From contig NC_133661.1 of NCBI RefSeq assembly GCF_037893015.1, forward strand, positions 190,255,838-190,319,837: a stretch of DNA of 64,000 nt, written 5' to 3'. Position numbers and translations under genes: made by a program. Source of the stretch: Macrotis lagotis (lineage: Eukaryota; Chordata; Mammalia; Peramelemorphia; Peramelidae). Under the pieces are notes generated by a model. The model made no database searches. It was given only the letters and a program-made list of their open reading frames with translations, and was not told where the DNA came from. Shown here piece after piece: positions 23,809 through 36,900 of the stretch (position 1 is its first letter; each line of letters begins with the position of its first letter).

Positions 23809-25389
23809 CTACACAAAATGGTCTTCCTTACATTCATATGAAATTCCATTTAAATCCAAGTGCTTTTCCTCTTGTTTGTTGATCAATGATCTTGACAAAC
23901 AAATTTTCACCACCAATCCTCCCTGTAAATACTTGACATTACTACCAAGGCAATATCTTATTATCTTCTCTTTTTCTGAGAACTCCAGTTTTCTTCAGGT
24001 TTTCACTCTTTCTGTTGCCTTTGTCACTTTCTTCTTTAACCCTGTTCATATTATCTCTAAATTGCTATGACTGAAACTGGAAACAATCTCTAATAACAAA
24101 AACTCTAGAAGTAATATCAATGATAATATTTTTATTGTTTTTCATTGTCCATAGCACAGAGCCAAGCAATAGTACATTACTGACTGTTACTCTGAGAGAT
24201 CCCCTGGTGATTTTTTTTCCAGTGGACCAATTCCAAGCCTTATCTTCTCTTTCCTGTTCCATTGGGGGTTGTACCAAGGAATAATACTTTGTAGTGCTCC
24301 AAACTGATAACCCTCCTATTACATCACATTGAATATATACATCTGATCTTATGTAATAATAGAAGTGATCATATAGTGGAAGGTCCTTCCTTCTCAAAAT
24401 CCTGTAGTTAAGTTTTCTCCCTTCCTGAAAGGAAATGGAAAATGAAAAACATGAATCATTGATGGGTTAACAAGTAAAATACCAAAATTCTGAATCTAAT
24501 ATCCCAGCTTTGTACTTGATCTTATCCATAGTGTTATTTCCAGACTTACTCCTATATGATGGGTCTTTGCCTTGAGTCTCCAGCCCTGGGTTAAAAACCA
24601 AGTGTCATTTCACAGAATATTTTGCCTTCTCTAATATCCAGAACATTTCATATTCTTTCTTCTGTGAAGTTTAGATCTCCTCCATCAATACCTGTCTAAA
24701 AGTCAGAATCCTCCTCATTTCTGTAAAGTTTAATTCTCTCACCCTTACAATCACTATGCCACTGAAATTAGAGGAACCTAATTCTTTCTATCATCATATT
24801 TATATCCATCTTTCCCACCTACCTTGACTGAGGTAGCACCATACTTACAAAATCCAAGGATCTTCAGCAGTTTAGACAATACAAAGAACCACATAAAATG
24901 TTATCATAGGAGAAAAGGCAGCTATTTAGCAGTTCTGGTAAGGGCAGAGACAAGGATAGATAACCTGAACTCATTTGAGCAAGGGAATTACTTTCTTGAG
25001 TCTAACTGGTTTGGCCCATACAGTTAAAAGAAGCAGATAATGAGTCACCTGAGAGAAAGGGGGAGGGGAAAGGAGATGAAGCTGAATATATAATCATCTG
25101 TAACTTTGTGTGCCAACATTTGAACCATCCTTGGAGGCTGCTGGGATAGAGGAAGAATCTCAAGGGATTGTAAAAATGTCCTCGTGCAAAGCTCCTGTGA
25201 AAATAATTTTGACTATGTCCAGAAAATTCAATTTGCTTCCCCCAAAGTTATAGATAGACAGATAAAAAGAAGTAATCACTGCAGATAAGTACTATAAAAG
25301 TAAGAGGGAAAACATAGATCATAACCATATTTGGGCTAAACAAAACATTAATCATCTAAATAAAAACAGAGCTGTTTGTTGAACAGTTC

Positions 25390-25600
25390 AAAGCTTGCTG
25401 AGACTTAAAAATGAGATTCACATCCTATCTCTAACATTTACTCACTCCATAGGTCCATGGACACACTCTTTAACCTCATTCAGGTTGGAATGATGAACAG
25501 AGTTCAAACTATGCATCAGTAGAATGTATCAGTAGAATACAGAAGTGGTATACATCACAGGGCTTGTTGTGAGATTCCAATGAGATGACGAACCCAAAAT
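25390..25600 (+). repeat. CORE/MIR-type SINE remnant, unit B end
   Basis: CATCCTATCTCTAACATTTA, GGTCCATGGACACACTCTTT and a degraded tail; pairs with 16335 and 49440. Confidence 0.5.
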
Positions 25601-25999
25601 TCTTGTCAAACTTAAGGATATCTGTGTGGTGTTATTAATGTTATTCCCTCATTCTTTTATCTTATTTGAAAAGTTCAGATAGAAACTGTGTGATGGCAGG
25701 TTTTTAGTCTAATATTGTTCTTTTTTATGGACTACAGTCACCAAGAATGATTTAAAAGTTGAATTCAGGAAGGTGAGTCTTCCTGACTTCTGGTCCAGCA
25801 CTCTAACCACTGAACCATCTAGTTGCCCATATCCTTGATATATATCAAATATTTAGCATTCTCTTGAATCCTTAACCTTTTTATCATATCGTGGATTATA
25901 CTTAATCAAGTCTCACTCAATCTTGGATCACCATTTGTCTCCTTGATACCTACATACATGCTGCAGAGCAAAGGTAGAAAAATATCATTCTGACTTAGT

Positions 26000-27110
26000 C
26001 AACTACAAATTTATGTTACATAGCATCAAATGGCACCTATCTGCAACTAGGCAATCCTAAGCAACTCACTATTCCCCCCTCTCCACATCAGCTCTTCAAA
26101 CTTTCATCTTTCCTCAAACTTTCCATTGCTTCCTCACCCCCACTCTCTCAACTGAAAACACTGTTCTGTATTTTACCAAACATTTTAGGTCATTCACTGG
26201 GAACTCACTCATTTCACTTATTTCTTATCTCCCTTAATTCAGGTGCCTTCTCCTGCTTCTCTTCCTTCATCCATGTTTCACATGATGAAGTGGTCTTATT
26301 CCTTACTAAATCTAACTCCTTTATTTTTTCAAGTGATCCCATTCCATCTCATCTTCTGCAAAAGATTTACCTTCTGTCACATGTAATTTTTCACTTGTTT
26401 TGAATTTCTTCCCCTCTCTCTGCTGGCTTCTTTCCTACTGCCTTTAACTATGTCCACATCTCAACTATCCTTAAAAATGTACAATTAAGCCATCCATCCT
26501 CACTAATGTTCTATTTCTCTTCAGTTTTTTGTACCTTAAACTCCTCATAAAAGCTATCTAAAATTAGTGTCTGCAACTTTTTCTCTTCTTACTCTCTGCT
26601 TGACCCCTTGAAATCTGAGTCCTGACCTTGCCATTCCACCAAAACTATTGTCTCCAAAGTTCCCTGTGATCTCTTACTTGATAAATTCAATGGTCTCTTT
26701 TCAGTTTTCATTCTCCTTGACCTCTCTAGTCTCTGTCTGTCACTAACTCCTCCCTGATACTCTCCTCTCTAGGTTTGTGGGACATTGTATTTCCCTGGTC
26801 TTCTTGCAGTCCATCTGACTAATCCTATCTCTTTTACTGGATTCTCCTCCAGATTATACCCTTTAATTGTAGACATCCCTTAGATTTTTGTCCTGGGTTC
26901 TCTTCTTTTTTCTCTCTATACTGTTTAATTCAGTGGTCTCATCTCCCATAGATTTAATGATTATCATTTTGCTGGTGATTTCCAGATCTGCATTTTCTAC
27001 CCCAATCTCACATCTCCAAACATAACATAAATCTCAAACTATATATCTAGTAGACATCTTAAACACCTTATATCCAAAATAGAGTTCATCCCCATGCTGG
27101 CTACCACTGA
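26000..27110 (+). mobile_element. L2/CR1-clade LINE remnant, unit B
   Basis: Pyrimidine-rich stretch with decayed reverse-transcriptase blocks: TTCTCCTTGACCTCTCTAG (domain A region), TTTTTGTCCTGGGTTCTCTT (SVLGPLLF-like) and TTTTGCTGGTGATTTCCAGA (YADDSQ-like). Matches 50500-51130 in unit C. Its 3' half is deleted here. Confidence 0.65.
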
Positions 27111-27492
27111 ATAAATGTAGAATTGTCACCATTTACTCTGTCCTAGGACACAACTTAAGCAGAAGTGTCACTCTAAAACATTCATGTGGTCAAGAGAAAC
27201 CAAGTCAGAAAACTCCAAGTATGCCAATTGGGATAAATCACCAATATTATAATATCACTACACTGATATTGGGGGACCATGCTCAAAAATATTTTGCTAA
27301 TGGAGTGAGCACTCAAAAATCTTTGGAGCTCACTGTCATATAAGATAAACGAGTTTATCCCAATAATCTGTGGACTTACTGTTCTAAATATCCATATATA
27401 AAAAAGAGAAACATTCTAAATTACTCAATATCATGAAAATTTTCCTTGTGTCCTGGAACAAGTGCTGTGGCCAAAGACTGAAGAATAAATCA

Positions 27493-27635
27493 GGGGCTAT
27501 GTAGATGGCACAGTGAATAGAGGACCAACTCTGGAGTCAGGAGGACCTGAGTTCAAATCCAGTCTCAGACACTTAATAATTACCTAGCTGTAGGCAAGTC
27601 ACTTAACCCCATTACCTTGCAAAAACTAAAAACAA
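27493..27635 (+). mobile_element. Marsupial tRNA-derived SINE
   Basis: GGGGCTATGTAGATGGCACA start, TACCTTGCAAAAACTAAAAA end. A 3' scrap of the same family lies at 27741-27779. Confidence 0.8.
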
Positions 27636-28093
27636 AACACAAAAATAATAAATCAGAACAGATGAAATATAGGAGAGTGATTCACTTTACTTCATTCATG
27701 TGCTTTTTGACATACATAAGTTATTAAATAAGAAAAAAGGTGGGCAAGCCACTTAACCCCAGTGCCTTGCAAAAAAAAGGATGATAGCCTCAATGAAATA
27801 TTGTTTTATTGTGGAATTTTGCCCATTTGCAATAATGAAAATAAAAAATATACAAGGTGAAAACTTTCTTTCCTCACAATAAACATATGAGGTAGTAGTG
27901 CCAGTATTATTATTCTACATCCATGCCATCACTAGAACTCCTGTTTTCTATTAAATTGGCCCATAGGATGACAAGGATTCTGGAAAAGGCAGTGAGAAGG
28001 ATGTCTTTTCACAACATTCCCTTCAATATTATAAACAAACATATGTGTAAGTCATCCCATCGTGTATATGATGACCTCATGCTCTTTAATTTA

Positions 28094-28264
28094 TTTTTTA
28101 GGGGATTTTTTAGCAAGGCAAATGGGGTTAAGTGGCTTGCCCAAGGCCACACAGCTAGGTAATTATTAAGTGATTATTAAGTGTCTGTCTGAGACCAGAT
28201 TTGAACCCAGGTACTCCTGACTCCAAGGCTGGTGCTTTATCCACTACGCCACCTAGCCACCCCA
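28094..28264 (-). mobile_element. Young SINE in unit C with internal repeats
   Basis: Target duplication ATGCTCTTTAATTTA at 28079-28093 and 28265-28279. Two small internal tandem duplications (GATTATTAAGT twice; GTCT twice) lengthen it. Confidence 0.9.
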
Positions 28265-28633
28265 ATGCTCTTTAATTTAAATGGACAAGCACTACTGCTA
28301 GTACTACTACTACTATTATTCCTTTTACTTCTACTTCTACAATTATTATTACTATCTTAGAAATCATGAACACTTAAGCAGGATTTCATTTGGTTCTTTG
28401 TTGAGTTCTAGACTAAAGAAGATAATGGAGAAAATGTTAATAATGCAGATAAAATTTAAAATATGGCTTGCAATACATTTTTTTAAATTCAGTTCCTACA
28501 AGAACACCTGTGGAACAATAATCTATCACTCATTAGGGAGCTACCAGGGTATCTGGATACTCACTGATATCATCCAGGTATTTTTGTTCTGAATCTGACT
28601 CTCTCTAGTCAGTAAGTCTCCAGAGAATTTTCT

Positions 28634-31123
28634 TATTTTTTTTATTTTAAGGATCTATATTTATTTTATATTATTACAATAATTTTGTTATAAGAGTAAA
28701 CATAAACCCCCTCACCCTCACCCAAGATGATGAGAAACTTCAAGAATAGTGAGAGAGAGAGAAAAAATTTACTTCATTTTGTGTTCAGATTCCAATGATT
28801 CTGTCTCTGGGGTGAGTTGCTTTCTTTATCATAAGTCCAACAGAGAAGTTGCTGCAACATTTTTCCCAGTTGCTTTTACTTACTGTATTTCCTTCCCCTC
28901 TATTCCTCCCCACTCTCAGTTATTCTGTTCTCTCTTTACTTTCATCCTGGCCCTGTCCAAAAGTGTTTTGTATCTGAATGCACTCTCCCTCAATCTTCCC
29001 TCTCTTCCATCACCTAACCCCCCCTTCCCTCCCCCATTCCCCCTTATCCCATTCCTTTCTTCTCCTTTTTTTATGGTAAGATAGATTTCTTCACCCTATA
29101 CACCCTATAAGATGTGTATGTTATTTCCTCTCTGAGCCATTTCTGATGAGAATGAAGACTGATTGATTCCCCCTTGCCTTCCCCCTTTCCACTCCATTGA
29201 AAAAGCTTTTTCTTGACTCATGTGAAATTTCTTAGCTTCTTCTTTATCTCCTTTCTCTTCCTCCCAATAATTTCCTTTATCACCCATTGACTCCATCTTT
29301 TTACGATATTATACCATTATAGTCTACTCCTTCCTGTGCCCTCTCTATAAATGCTCCTTCTAACATAAATGAGAAAGGTCATCTGAGTTATCAACATCTT
29401 CTTCCCATGCAGGAATACAAACAGTTCAGTATCATTAAGTTCCTCATAATGAGTCCTTCTCATCCACCCCCTCTATGGTTCACCCAAGTCCTCTACTTGG
29501 AGATCAAGCTTTCTGTTCAGCTCTGGTTGCTTCAATAGGAAAGTTTGAAAGACTACATTTCACTGAAAGTCCATCTTTTCCCGTGCAAGAGGATGTTCAG
29601 TTTTTCTGGGTAGTTGATTCTCAGTTGTAAATCAAGATCTTTTCCCTTCCAGAACATCATATTACAATCCTTATAAGACCTTAATGTAGATGCTGCCAGA
29701 TCCTGTGTAATCCTGAGTATGGAGCTTCAGTTGTTGGTTTGTTTCTGGCAGCTTTTAGGATTTTCTCTTTGATTTGGGAGTTTGAGCATTTGGCTATAAT
29801 ATTCCTGGAAGTTTTTCTTTTGGGATCTTTTTCAGGAGGTGATCGGTGAATTCCTCAATTTCTATTTTACCTTCTGCTTCTAGGATCTCAGGGCAATTTT
29901 ACTGTATTAATTCTTGAAAAATGAAGTCTATGTTCTTTTCCTGGTTGTGACTTTCAGGAAGCACAATAATTTTTAAATTGTTTCTTCTGGATCTGTTTTT
30001 GAGGTCCATTGTTTTTCCAATGAGATATTTCACATTTTCTTCTAATTTTTGACTTTTGGGGAAGAGTTTTATTTCTTCCTCATTTCTTGCAAAGTCATCA
30101 GCTTCATTTAGTTCCATTCTGCAATTGAAGGAATTATTTTCTTCAGAGAACTTTTTTTCATCTCCTTTTCCAGCTGGCCAATTCTATATTTAAAGGCATT
30201 CTTCTCCTCATTTGTCTTTTGTTTTTTCCATTAGACATAAACTGGTTTTTAAGATATTATTTTCTTCAGTATTTTGTATTTCTTTCACCAAGCTATTGAT
30301 TTCTGCACCATGCTCATTTCTCCTCCCAATTTTTCCTCCACCTCTCTTAATTGCTTTTCAAAGTCTTTTTTGAGCTCATCCATAGTCTGGGGCCATTTTC
30401 TATTTCTCTTTGAGGTTTCAGTTTTGTCATCATCTGAATATGTGTTTTGATCTTCCATTGGATTAAATTAATTATCTATGGTCAGATTCTTCTTTTTCTG
30501 TTGTTTACTCATATCCTGAGCCCAAGACAAATTTTCAGCACTTCCAAGGCTTTGAGGGTTTTGGGGGGACATCCCACTGAGACCTTTATTCCTCCAAGGT
30601 TTTATGCTCTCTTGCCTGTGCTTTTATATGTAGAAGACCACAGCACTCCCCCCTGCCCTGGAGCTGTAAGGTGGATTCCTGCTCAGCTATCTTAGTATGG
30701 AAGCCCAAACCACAACCTGGATCTCACTGTGGGCAAACAGCATAATCCTGCCCCAATGGAGAGCAGAGGAATTTCTGCCTTTTCCCCTGACCCCCTTACC
30801 ATTTGTGGGCTGTGTTCTGGAGGTGCAGGCCCCCGATTGTCACTGCAGAACTCATTCTAGTGTAGCATAATTCTCTCCCTGCACCTTTAAACTGTTCCTG
30901 GGCTGTGCTGAGACCAGGGTTTTTTCCAACTCCCAGTCCTGGTGAGATACACCTTTCCCATGGAACTTCTAAGTTATCTTGGACTGGAAAATGTAACACT
31001 GTCTTTCTGTGTGTTCTGCCCCTTTAAATTTTGGCTAGACTCATAATTTTACAGCCTTTGCAGTTCATTGTGGAAGGAGTTCCTGGGAAATGCTACTATC
31101 TTGCTGCCATCTTGGCTCCACCC
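28634..31123 (-). mobile_element. HAL1-like half-L1, near full length
   Basis: A 2.5-kb insertion flanked by CTCCAGAGAATTTTCT (28618-28633) and CTCCAGGGAATTTTCT (31124-31139), a 16-base target duplication with one mismatch. Read on the minus strand it begins GGGGTGGAGCCAAGATGGC, then a GC-richer 5' region, ORF1 (coiled coil about 30100-30470; RNA-binding part with NLKIIVLPESHNQEKN at about 29960; SPPEKD-like near 29840), and a 3' part without ORF2 ending in an A-rich tail. Units A and B lack it at the same spot, so it is later than the duplications. Confidence 0.8.
29899..30117 (-). pseudogene. HAL1-like ORF1 fragment
   Basis: 72-residue open stretch with a charged coiled-coil end and the L1 ORF1 signature DLKNRSRRNNLKIIVLPESH. 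Only part of ORF1 is open; the rest lies in other frames on both sides. Retroelement protein, not a host gene. Confidence 0.7.
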
Positions 31124-32185
31124 CTCCAGGGAATTTTCTGAAGGTTATATAGCATTGAGTTAAATCTAATAAGGTGAAAATTAACAGGGAAAAATGTAAA
31201 GATTTTCATTTTGGCATAAAGTCATGTTATCCATGAGAAGTCATGGATAAACAGCAATAATTTTGCAGCCAAAAATGTTAAGGAGAACTTACTGAACATT
31301 CATAAGGATAAAGCTACTAGTCAAAAGTAAAGATAAGGACTCACCTGAGCTCTCCCCCAAGCACCTTCAAATAATTTTAAATAATGACTCTAAAAAACAG
31401 CAGCACTGGACTCATTCAGGACTTCCGGACAAGATGGCGGAGAGAAGACAGGCACAGTTCTAAAATCTCCTGATCTCTTCCCCATCTATCACATGAAACA
31501 AACCTCTTAAAAGAAATCTGAACCAGGAAACCCAGAAAGAAAAGCCAGGAGAGGAAAATTTACCTCAGGATTTGTCAACTGCAGCAGCCTTGACTGAGTA
31601 CTGGCAGGTGAGTCTGAGCTCCGAGGGAAGATCAGCCCGGGATCAGCCAGATCAACCGCTGAATTGGAACCGGGAGTCTGAGGGCCTGAGAGCCGAACCT
31701 GATGGATCAGCGGTGGGGCTGGACGAAGGGGGCTTGGGTCTGCGGGAAAGCAGAGGCGCTGGTGTTGGTGCTGTACCCCTGGAGCTTGGAGAAGGGGCTG
31801 CGGGGAGAGGTCTGGTGCAGGATCTCTGCAGCTCCTCAGGTCTAAGAAACTCTGAGCCCACGCTTCCGTTGCACTGAGGCCTCCTCCCAAACAAATGCAA
31901 ATTACTTCTGCCTCAGGCCCAGGTGTGTGAGCAAAAGAACTAGCCCAGCTGAGGAATCACCTCAGGCCAGGGTAAAGCCCACCACTGATTGAAGGCAAAA
32001 GAATTCAATAGCTCCAATACCCTCCCTCAAGCAAAGGGAGAAGGCCTTGCAACCAAGGTCACAGACACCCCAGAGAGGGCAACCAGCACCTCCTACTGGC
32101 CAGCCACAGAAACTGCACTCAGTAAAGCCTTTAGAGATCCCAAGCCCAGGTGAACCAGCCCCACCCAACTCAAGGTCTTAGCATA

Positions 32186-33198
32186 ATGAAGAAGGGTCAG
32201 CAGAAAGGTGGATCCATAGAAAAATTCCTGGAAGGGAAAGACCCCAACCCAGAGAGGCCTGGAACATCTGAGGAGAATACAATCTGGTCTCCAGCACTTA
32301 AAGACTTCCTTGAAGAAATAAGGAAGGAGTTTAAAAATCAACTGGAAAATTTGGAGGAGACAGTTAATACCTTGAAACAAGAAAACAAAACCTTAGAAAG
32401 TAGAATTGGACAATTACAAAATGAGAACAATTCTCTCAGATCCTCAAATGAGCAAATGCAAAAAGAAATTAGTTCTCTCAAAACCTCAATTGGTCAAATG
32501 GAAAGCTCTTTCAAAAGTAGAATTGACCAACTGGAAAAGGTTAATGAAGAAAACTCCTCCCCCCAAAAAATAATGGAGTCTACAGAAACTAATGACTCCA
32601 CAAGACAGCAAGAGTCAGTTAAACAAAATCAAAAAATAGAAAAAAATAGAAACCACTGACCTCGAGAATAGATCGAGGAGGGGAAACCTGAAAATTATAG
32701 GAATTCCAGAAAACATTGAAGAGAAAAAGACCCTGGACTTAATATTACAGGATCTAGCGATGGAAAACGGCCCTGACATCATCGAATCAGAGGGCAAATT
32801 AGTTATTGAAAGAGTACATCGATCCCCACCAGAAAAAGATCCTAAAATGAAAACACCAAGGAATGTTGTGGCCAAACAGCAGAACTATCAGGTAAAAGAG
32901 AAAAATCCTGCAAGCAGCCAGAAAGAAACAATTTAAATATCAAGGAGCCACAGTAAGGATCACGCAGGACCTGGCTGCATCAACTTTAAGGGATCGAAGG
33001 GCCTGGAATGAGATAATTCAAAGAGCACGGGAGCTTGGAATGCAGCCAAGAATCTACTTTCCTGCAAAGCTGAGCCTTCTCTTCCAGGGAAAAAGATGGA
33101 CATTTAATGAAGTGGAAGAATTCCAAAAATTTCGGATGAAAAGACCAGAGCTAAACAGAAAATTTGGATATCAAACAGGAGGTTCAAGAAACACATGA
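32186..33198 (+). pseudogene. L1 ORF1 (RNA-binding protein), frameshifted
   Basis: ORF1 protein of L1 binds L1 RNA as a coiled-coil trimer. It starts at MKKGQQKGG (32186). A long heptad-like coiled coil (LENLEETVNTLKQENKTLES and on) runs to about 32600. The RNA-binding domain follows in another frame (NLKIIGIPE, IERVHRSPPEKDP), then a second shift in an A run near 32905. The last part (VRITQDLAASTLRDRR.., PAKLSLLFQGK) ends at TGA 33196-33198. Two frameshifts, both at A runs. Confidence 0.85.
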
Positions 33199-33963
33199 AA
33201 AGGTAAAAAAAGGGGGGGCAGTAAAAGGAAAAAAATGCAATCCAGCAAGTTGAAACTGTCTATATCCCAGCATGGGGGGCGGGGAAGAGACTCTCATAAA
33301 TCCTGAGAAATGTAACTCTAACAGAGAGAATATACCGAGCCAGAAATGATGGACATCCATGACCTATCCATGAGACTGATATCTAATGGGATGTAACTGG
33401 TTTTAACTCCACTGGGGAGAAAGACTCTAATAACTCTCTGGAATTTTGACTCTATTCAACAGAATATACTGAACTAGAAGGGACAGACACTCAGAATTTT
33501 CTATGACTTAGATAGAATGATCTAAAAAAAATACACTACCTCCCTAAAAAGGGGGGACAGGAAAGAGACGGGAGGAGGGAGGGGATTGAATGGGACAAAT
33601 CTCATTACACTAAGAGGTACAAAAAAACTATGGTAATAGAGGGGAAGAAGGGAATAGAGGATAAACACCTGAATCTTCTTCTCATCAGACTTGGCTTAAA
33701 GTGAACCTACACATACTCAGTTAACTTATAAAACATCTAACCTTTCTAGAATTAAAAGGGGAAAAGGGGAGGGGGGACAGAGAAAGGGAAGGGGAGTGGA
33801 GGAAATAAGGGGAAATAACAAAAGGAAGGAAAGGGAGCAGGGAAAGGGGAAAGAAAGGGGAGGGTGTGATATAGGAGGGCAAACACACTAAAGGGGGTGG
33901 TATTCAAAAACAAAATATTGGAGAATATGGATAAAAGGGGGGAAAGGGGGAAAATACAAACAG
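33199..33963 (+). other. L1 inter-ORF spacer, purine-rich
   Basis: About 765 bases between ORF1 and ORF2 with no coding potential seen. The second half (33540-33960) is almost all purine on the plus strand with many runs of three to six G. Much longer than the few tens of bases in human L1. Confidence 0.7.
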
Positions 33964-36900
33964 ATGGAAGATAGCACAGAGGGCAATAAAGAATTAGTAA
34001 TCATAACCTTGAATGTGAATGGGATGAACTCTCCCTTAAAATGTAAGCAAATAGCAGAGTGGATTAAAAACCAGAATCCTGCAATATGCTGCTTACAAGA
34101 AACTCATTTGAAGCAGAGAGATACATATAGAGTAAAGGTAAAAGGTTGGAGCAAAATATATTTTGCTTCAGCTGAAGTAAAAAAAGCAGGGGTAGCAATC
34201 CTTATCTGACAAAGCAGCAGCAAAAGCAGATAGTGTTAAAAGAGATAAGGAAGGAAACTTTATCCTCCTAAAAGGTACCATAGACAATAAAGTCATTTCA
34301 ATATTGAATATATATGCACCCAGTGGGACAGCACCCAAATTCTTAGAGGAGAAGCTGAAAGAATTACAGGAAGACATAGACAGCAAAACTCTACTAGTAC
34401 GAGACCTCAACCTCCCACTATCAGATCTAGATAAATCAAATATATGCAACACTATGCCAAGGAGATACTGACCCAGAGCAAATTGGAAACTGAATAACCT
34501 CATGTTAAAAAATGACTGGACCAAAAAACAAATTATAGAAAGAATTAACCATTTTATCCTAGATAATGATAATAATGAAACAACATACCAAAACCTATGG
34601 GATTCATTCAAAGCAACTCTCAGGGGATATATTATAGCTCTAAATGCTTATATGAATAAATTGGAGAAAGAGGAAATCAATGAACTAAACATGCAACTAA
34701 AAAAAATTAGAGAAAGAACAAATCAAAAATCCCCAAATACCAAATTAGAAATTTTAAAAATTAAAGGAGAAATTAATAAAATTGAAAGCAAAAAAACTAT
34801 TGAATTAATAAATAAAACCAAAAGTTGGTATTATGAAAAAAACAATAAAATTGATAAACCTCTCATCAATTTGATTAAAAAAAAGAAAGAAGAAAACCAA
34901 ATTACTAGTATTATAAATGAAAAAGGTGAACTCACCACCAATGAGGAGGAAATTAAAGCAATAATTCAAAATTATTTTGCCCAACTTTATGCCAATAAAT
35001 TTGATAATCTTCAGGATGAATATTTACAAAAATATAAGCTGCCCAGGTTAAATGAAGAAGAGATTAAATACCTGAACAATCCTTTCTCAGAAAAAGAAAT
35101 TCAACAAGCCATTATTGAACTCCCTAAAAAAAATCTCCAGGGCCTGATGGATTCACAAGTGAATTCTACCAAACATTTAAGGAACAATTGGTTCCAATCC
35201 TATATGAACTCTTTGGAAAAATAGGGAAAGCTGGAACTCTGCCTAACTCTTTCTATGAAACCAATATGGTACTGTTACCTAAACCAGGAAGAGTTAAAAC
35301 AGAGAAAGAAAATCGATGAATATAGATGCAAAAATCTTAAATAAAATCTTAGCAAATCGACTACAACAAGTCATCACTAGGATAATACATTATGATCAAG
35401 TAGGATTTATTCCAGGAATGCAGGGTTGGTTCAATATTAGGAATACTGTTAGTATACTCAATTATATCAATAAAAACCCTATCAGAAACCATATGATCAT
35501 ATCAATAGATGCTGAAAAAAGCTTTTGACAAAATACAGCATCCATTCCTATTAAAAACACTACAGAGTGTAGGAATAAATGGACTGTTCCTTAAAATAAT
35601 TAGCAGTATCTATCTGAAACCATCAACAAGCATTATACTCAATGGGGAGAGGCTAGAGGCATTCCCAATAAGATCAGGGGTGAAACAAGGGTGCCCATTA
35701 TCACCACTACTATTCAATATTGTATTAGAAATGTTAGCATCAGCAATTAGAGAAGAAAAAGAAATTAAAGGAATTAGAATTGGGAAAGAAGAGACAAAAC
35801 TCTCACTATTCACAAATGACATGATGGTCTACCTAGAGAATACCAAGAAATCATCTAAAAAAACTACTGGAAACAATTAGCAATTTTAGCAAAGTTGCAG
35901 GTTATAAAATAAACCCCCATAAATCCTCAACTTTCCTATATATGACTATCAAGAAACAGCAGGAAGAGCTAGAGAGAGAAATCCCATTCAAAGTAACCTC
36001 AAACAGTGTAAAATACTTGGGAGTCTATTTGCCAAGGCAGACTCAGAATCTTTTTGAAAACAATTATAAAACACTTCTCACGCAAATTAAATCAGATTTA
36101 AATAACTGGGCAAATATCAACTGCTCATAGATAGGTAGAGCTAATATAATAAAAATGACAATTCTACCAAAACTAAACTATCTGTTTAGTGCCCTACCAA
36201 TCAAAATTCCAAAAAATTACTTTAATGAGTTAGAAAAAATTGTAAGTAAATTCATATGGAGAAATAAAAAGTCAAGAATAGCCAGGAGCTTAATGAAAAA
36301 AAAAATGCAAACGAAGGTGGCTTAGCACTACCCAATCTAAAATTATATTATAAAGCATCAGTCATCAAAACTGTTTGGTATTGGCTAAGAAATAGAGTGG
36401 TGGACCAGTGGAATAGACTAGGTGTAAAAGCAGGAGAGGATTATAGTAATCTGCTGTTTGATAAACCCAAAGAGTCAGGCCACCGGGATAAAAACTCCTC
36501 TTTGATAAAAACTGCTAGGATAATTGGAAGTTAGTATGGAACAAACTTAGATTAGACCAACACCTCACACCCTTTACCAAGATAAGATCCAAATGGTTAC
36601 AGGACATAGACATAAAAAAAATACTATAAGCAAATTAGAAGATCAAGGACTAGTCTACCTGTCAGATCTATGGAAAGGGGAACAGTTTATGACTAAAGAA
36701 GAGTTGGAGAACATCATTAAAAACCAATTAGATGATTTCGATTACATTAAATTAAAAAGGTTTTGCACAGATAAAACCAATGTAATCAAGATTAAAAGAA
36801 AAGGAGTAAATTGGGAAGCAATCTTTGCAACTAATGATTCTGACAAAGGACTCATTTCTAAAATATACAGAGAACTGAGTCATATTTTCAAAACAAAAAG

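Larger units (their letters stand above)
17560..27170. repeat. Tandem duplication unit B
   Basis: Parallel to unit A: left block at 17580-18500, CORE SINEs at 19450 and 19925, OR pseudogene, blocks near 21872, 21969, 23392, 24570 and 24930, then L2 sequence at 26000-27110. Compared with unit C it lacks most of the L2 3' part (the 51140-51890 equivalent). Confidence 0.75.

Noticed and set aside
31507-31900. Three GC-rich frames on both strands
   Set aside because: They fall in the L1 5' UTR, which is GC-rich and so open by chance.
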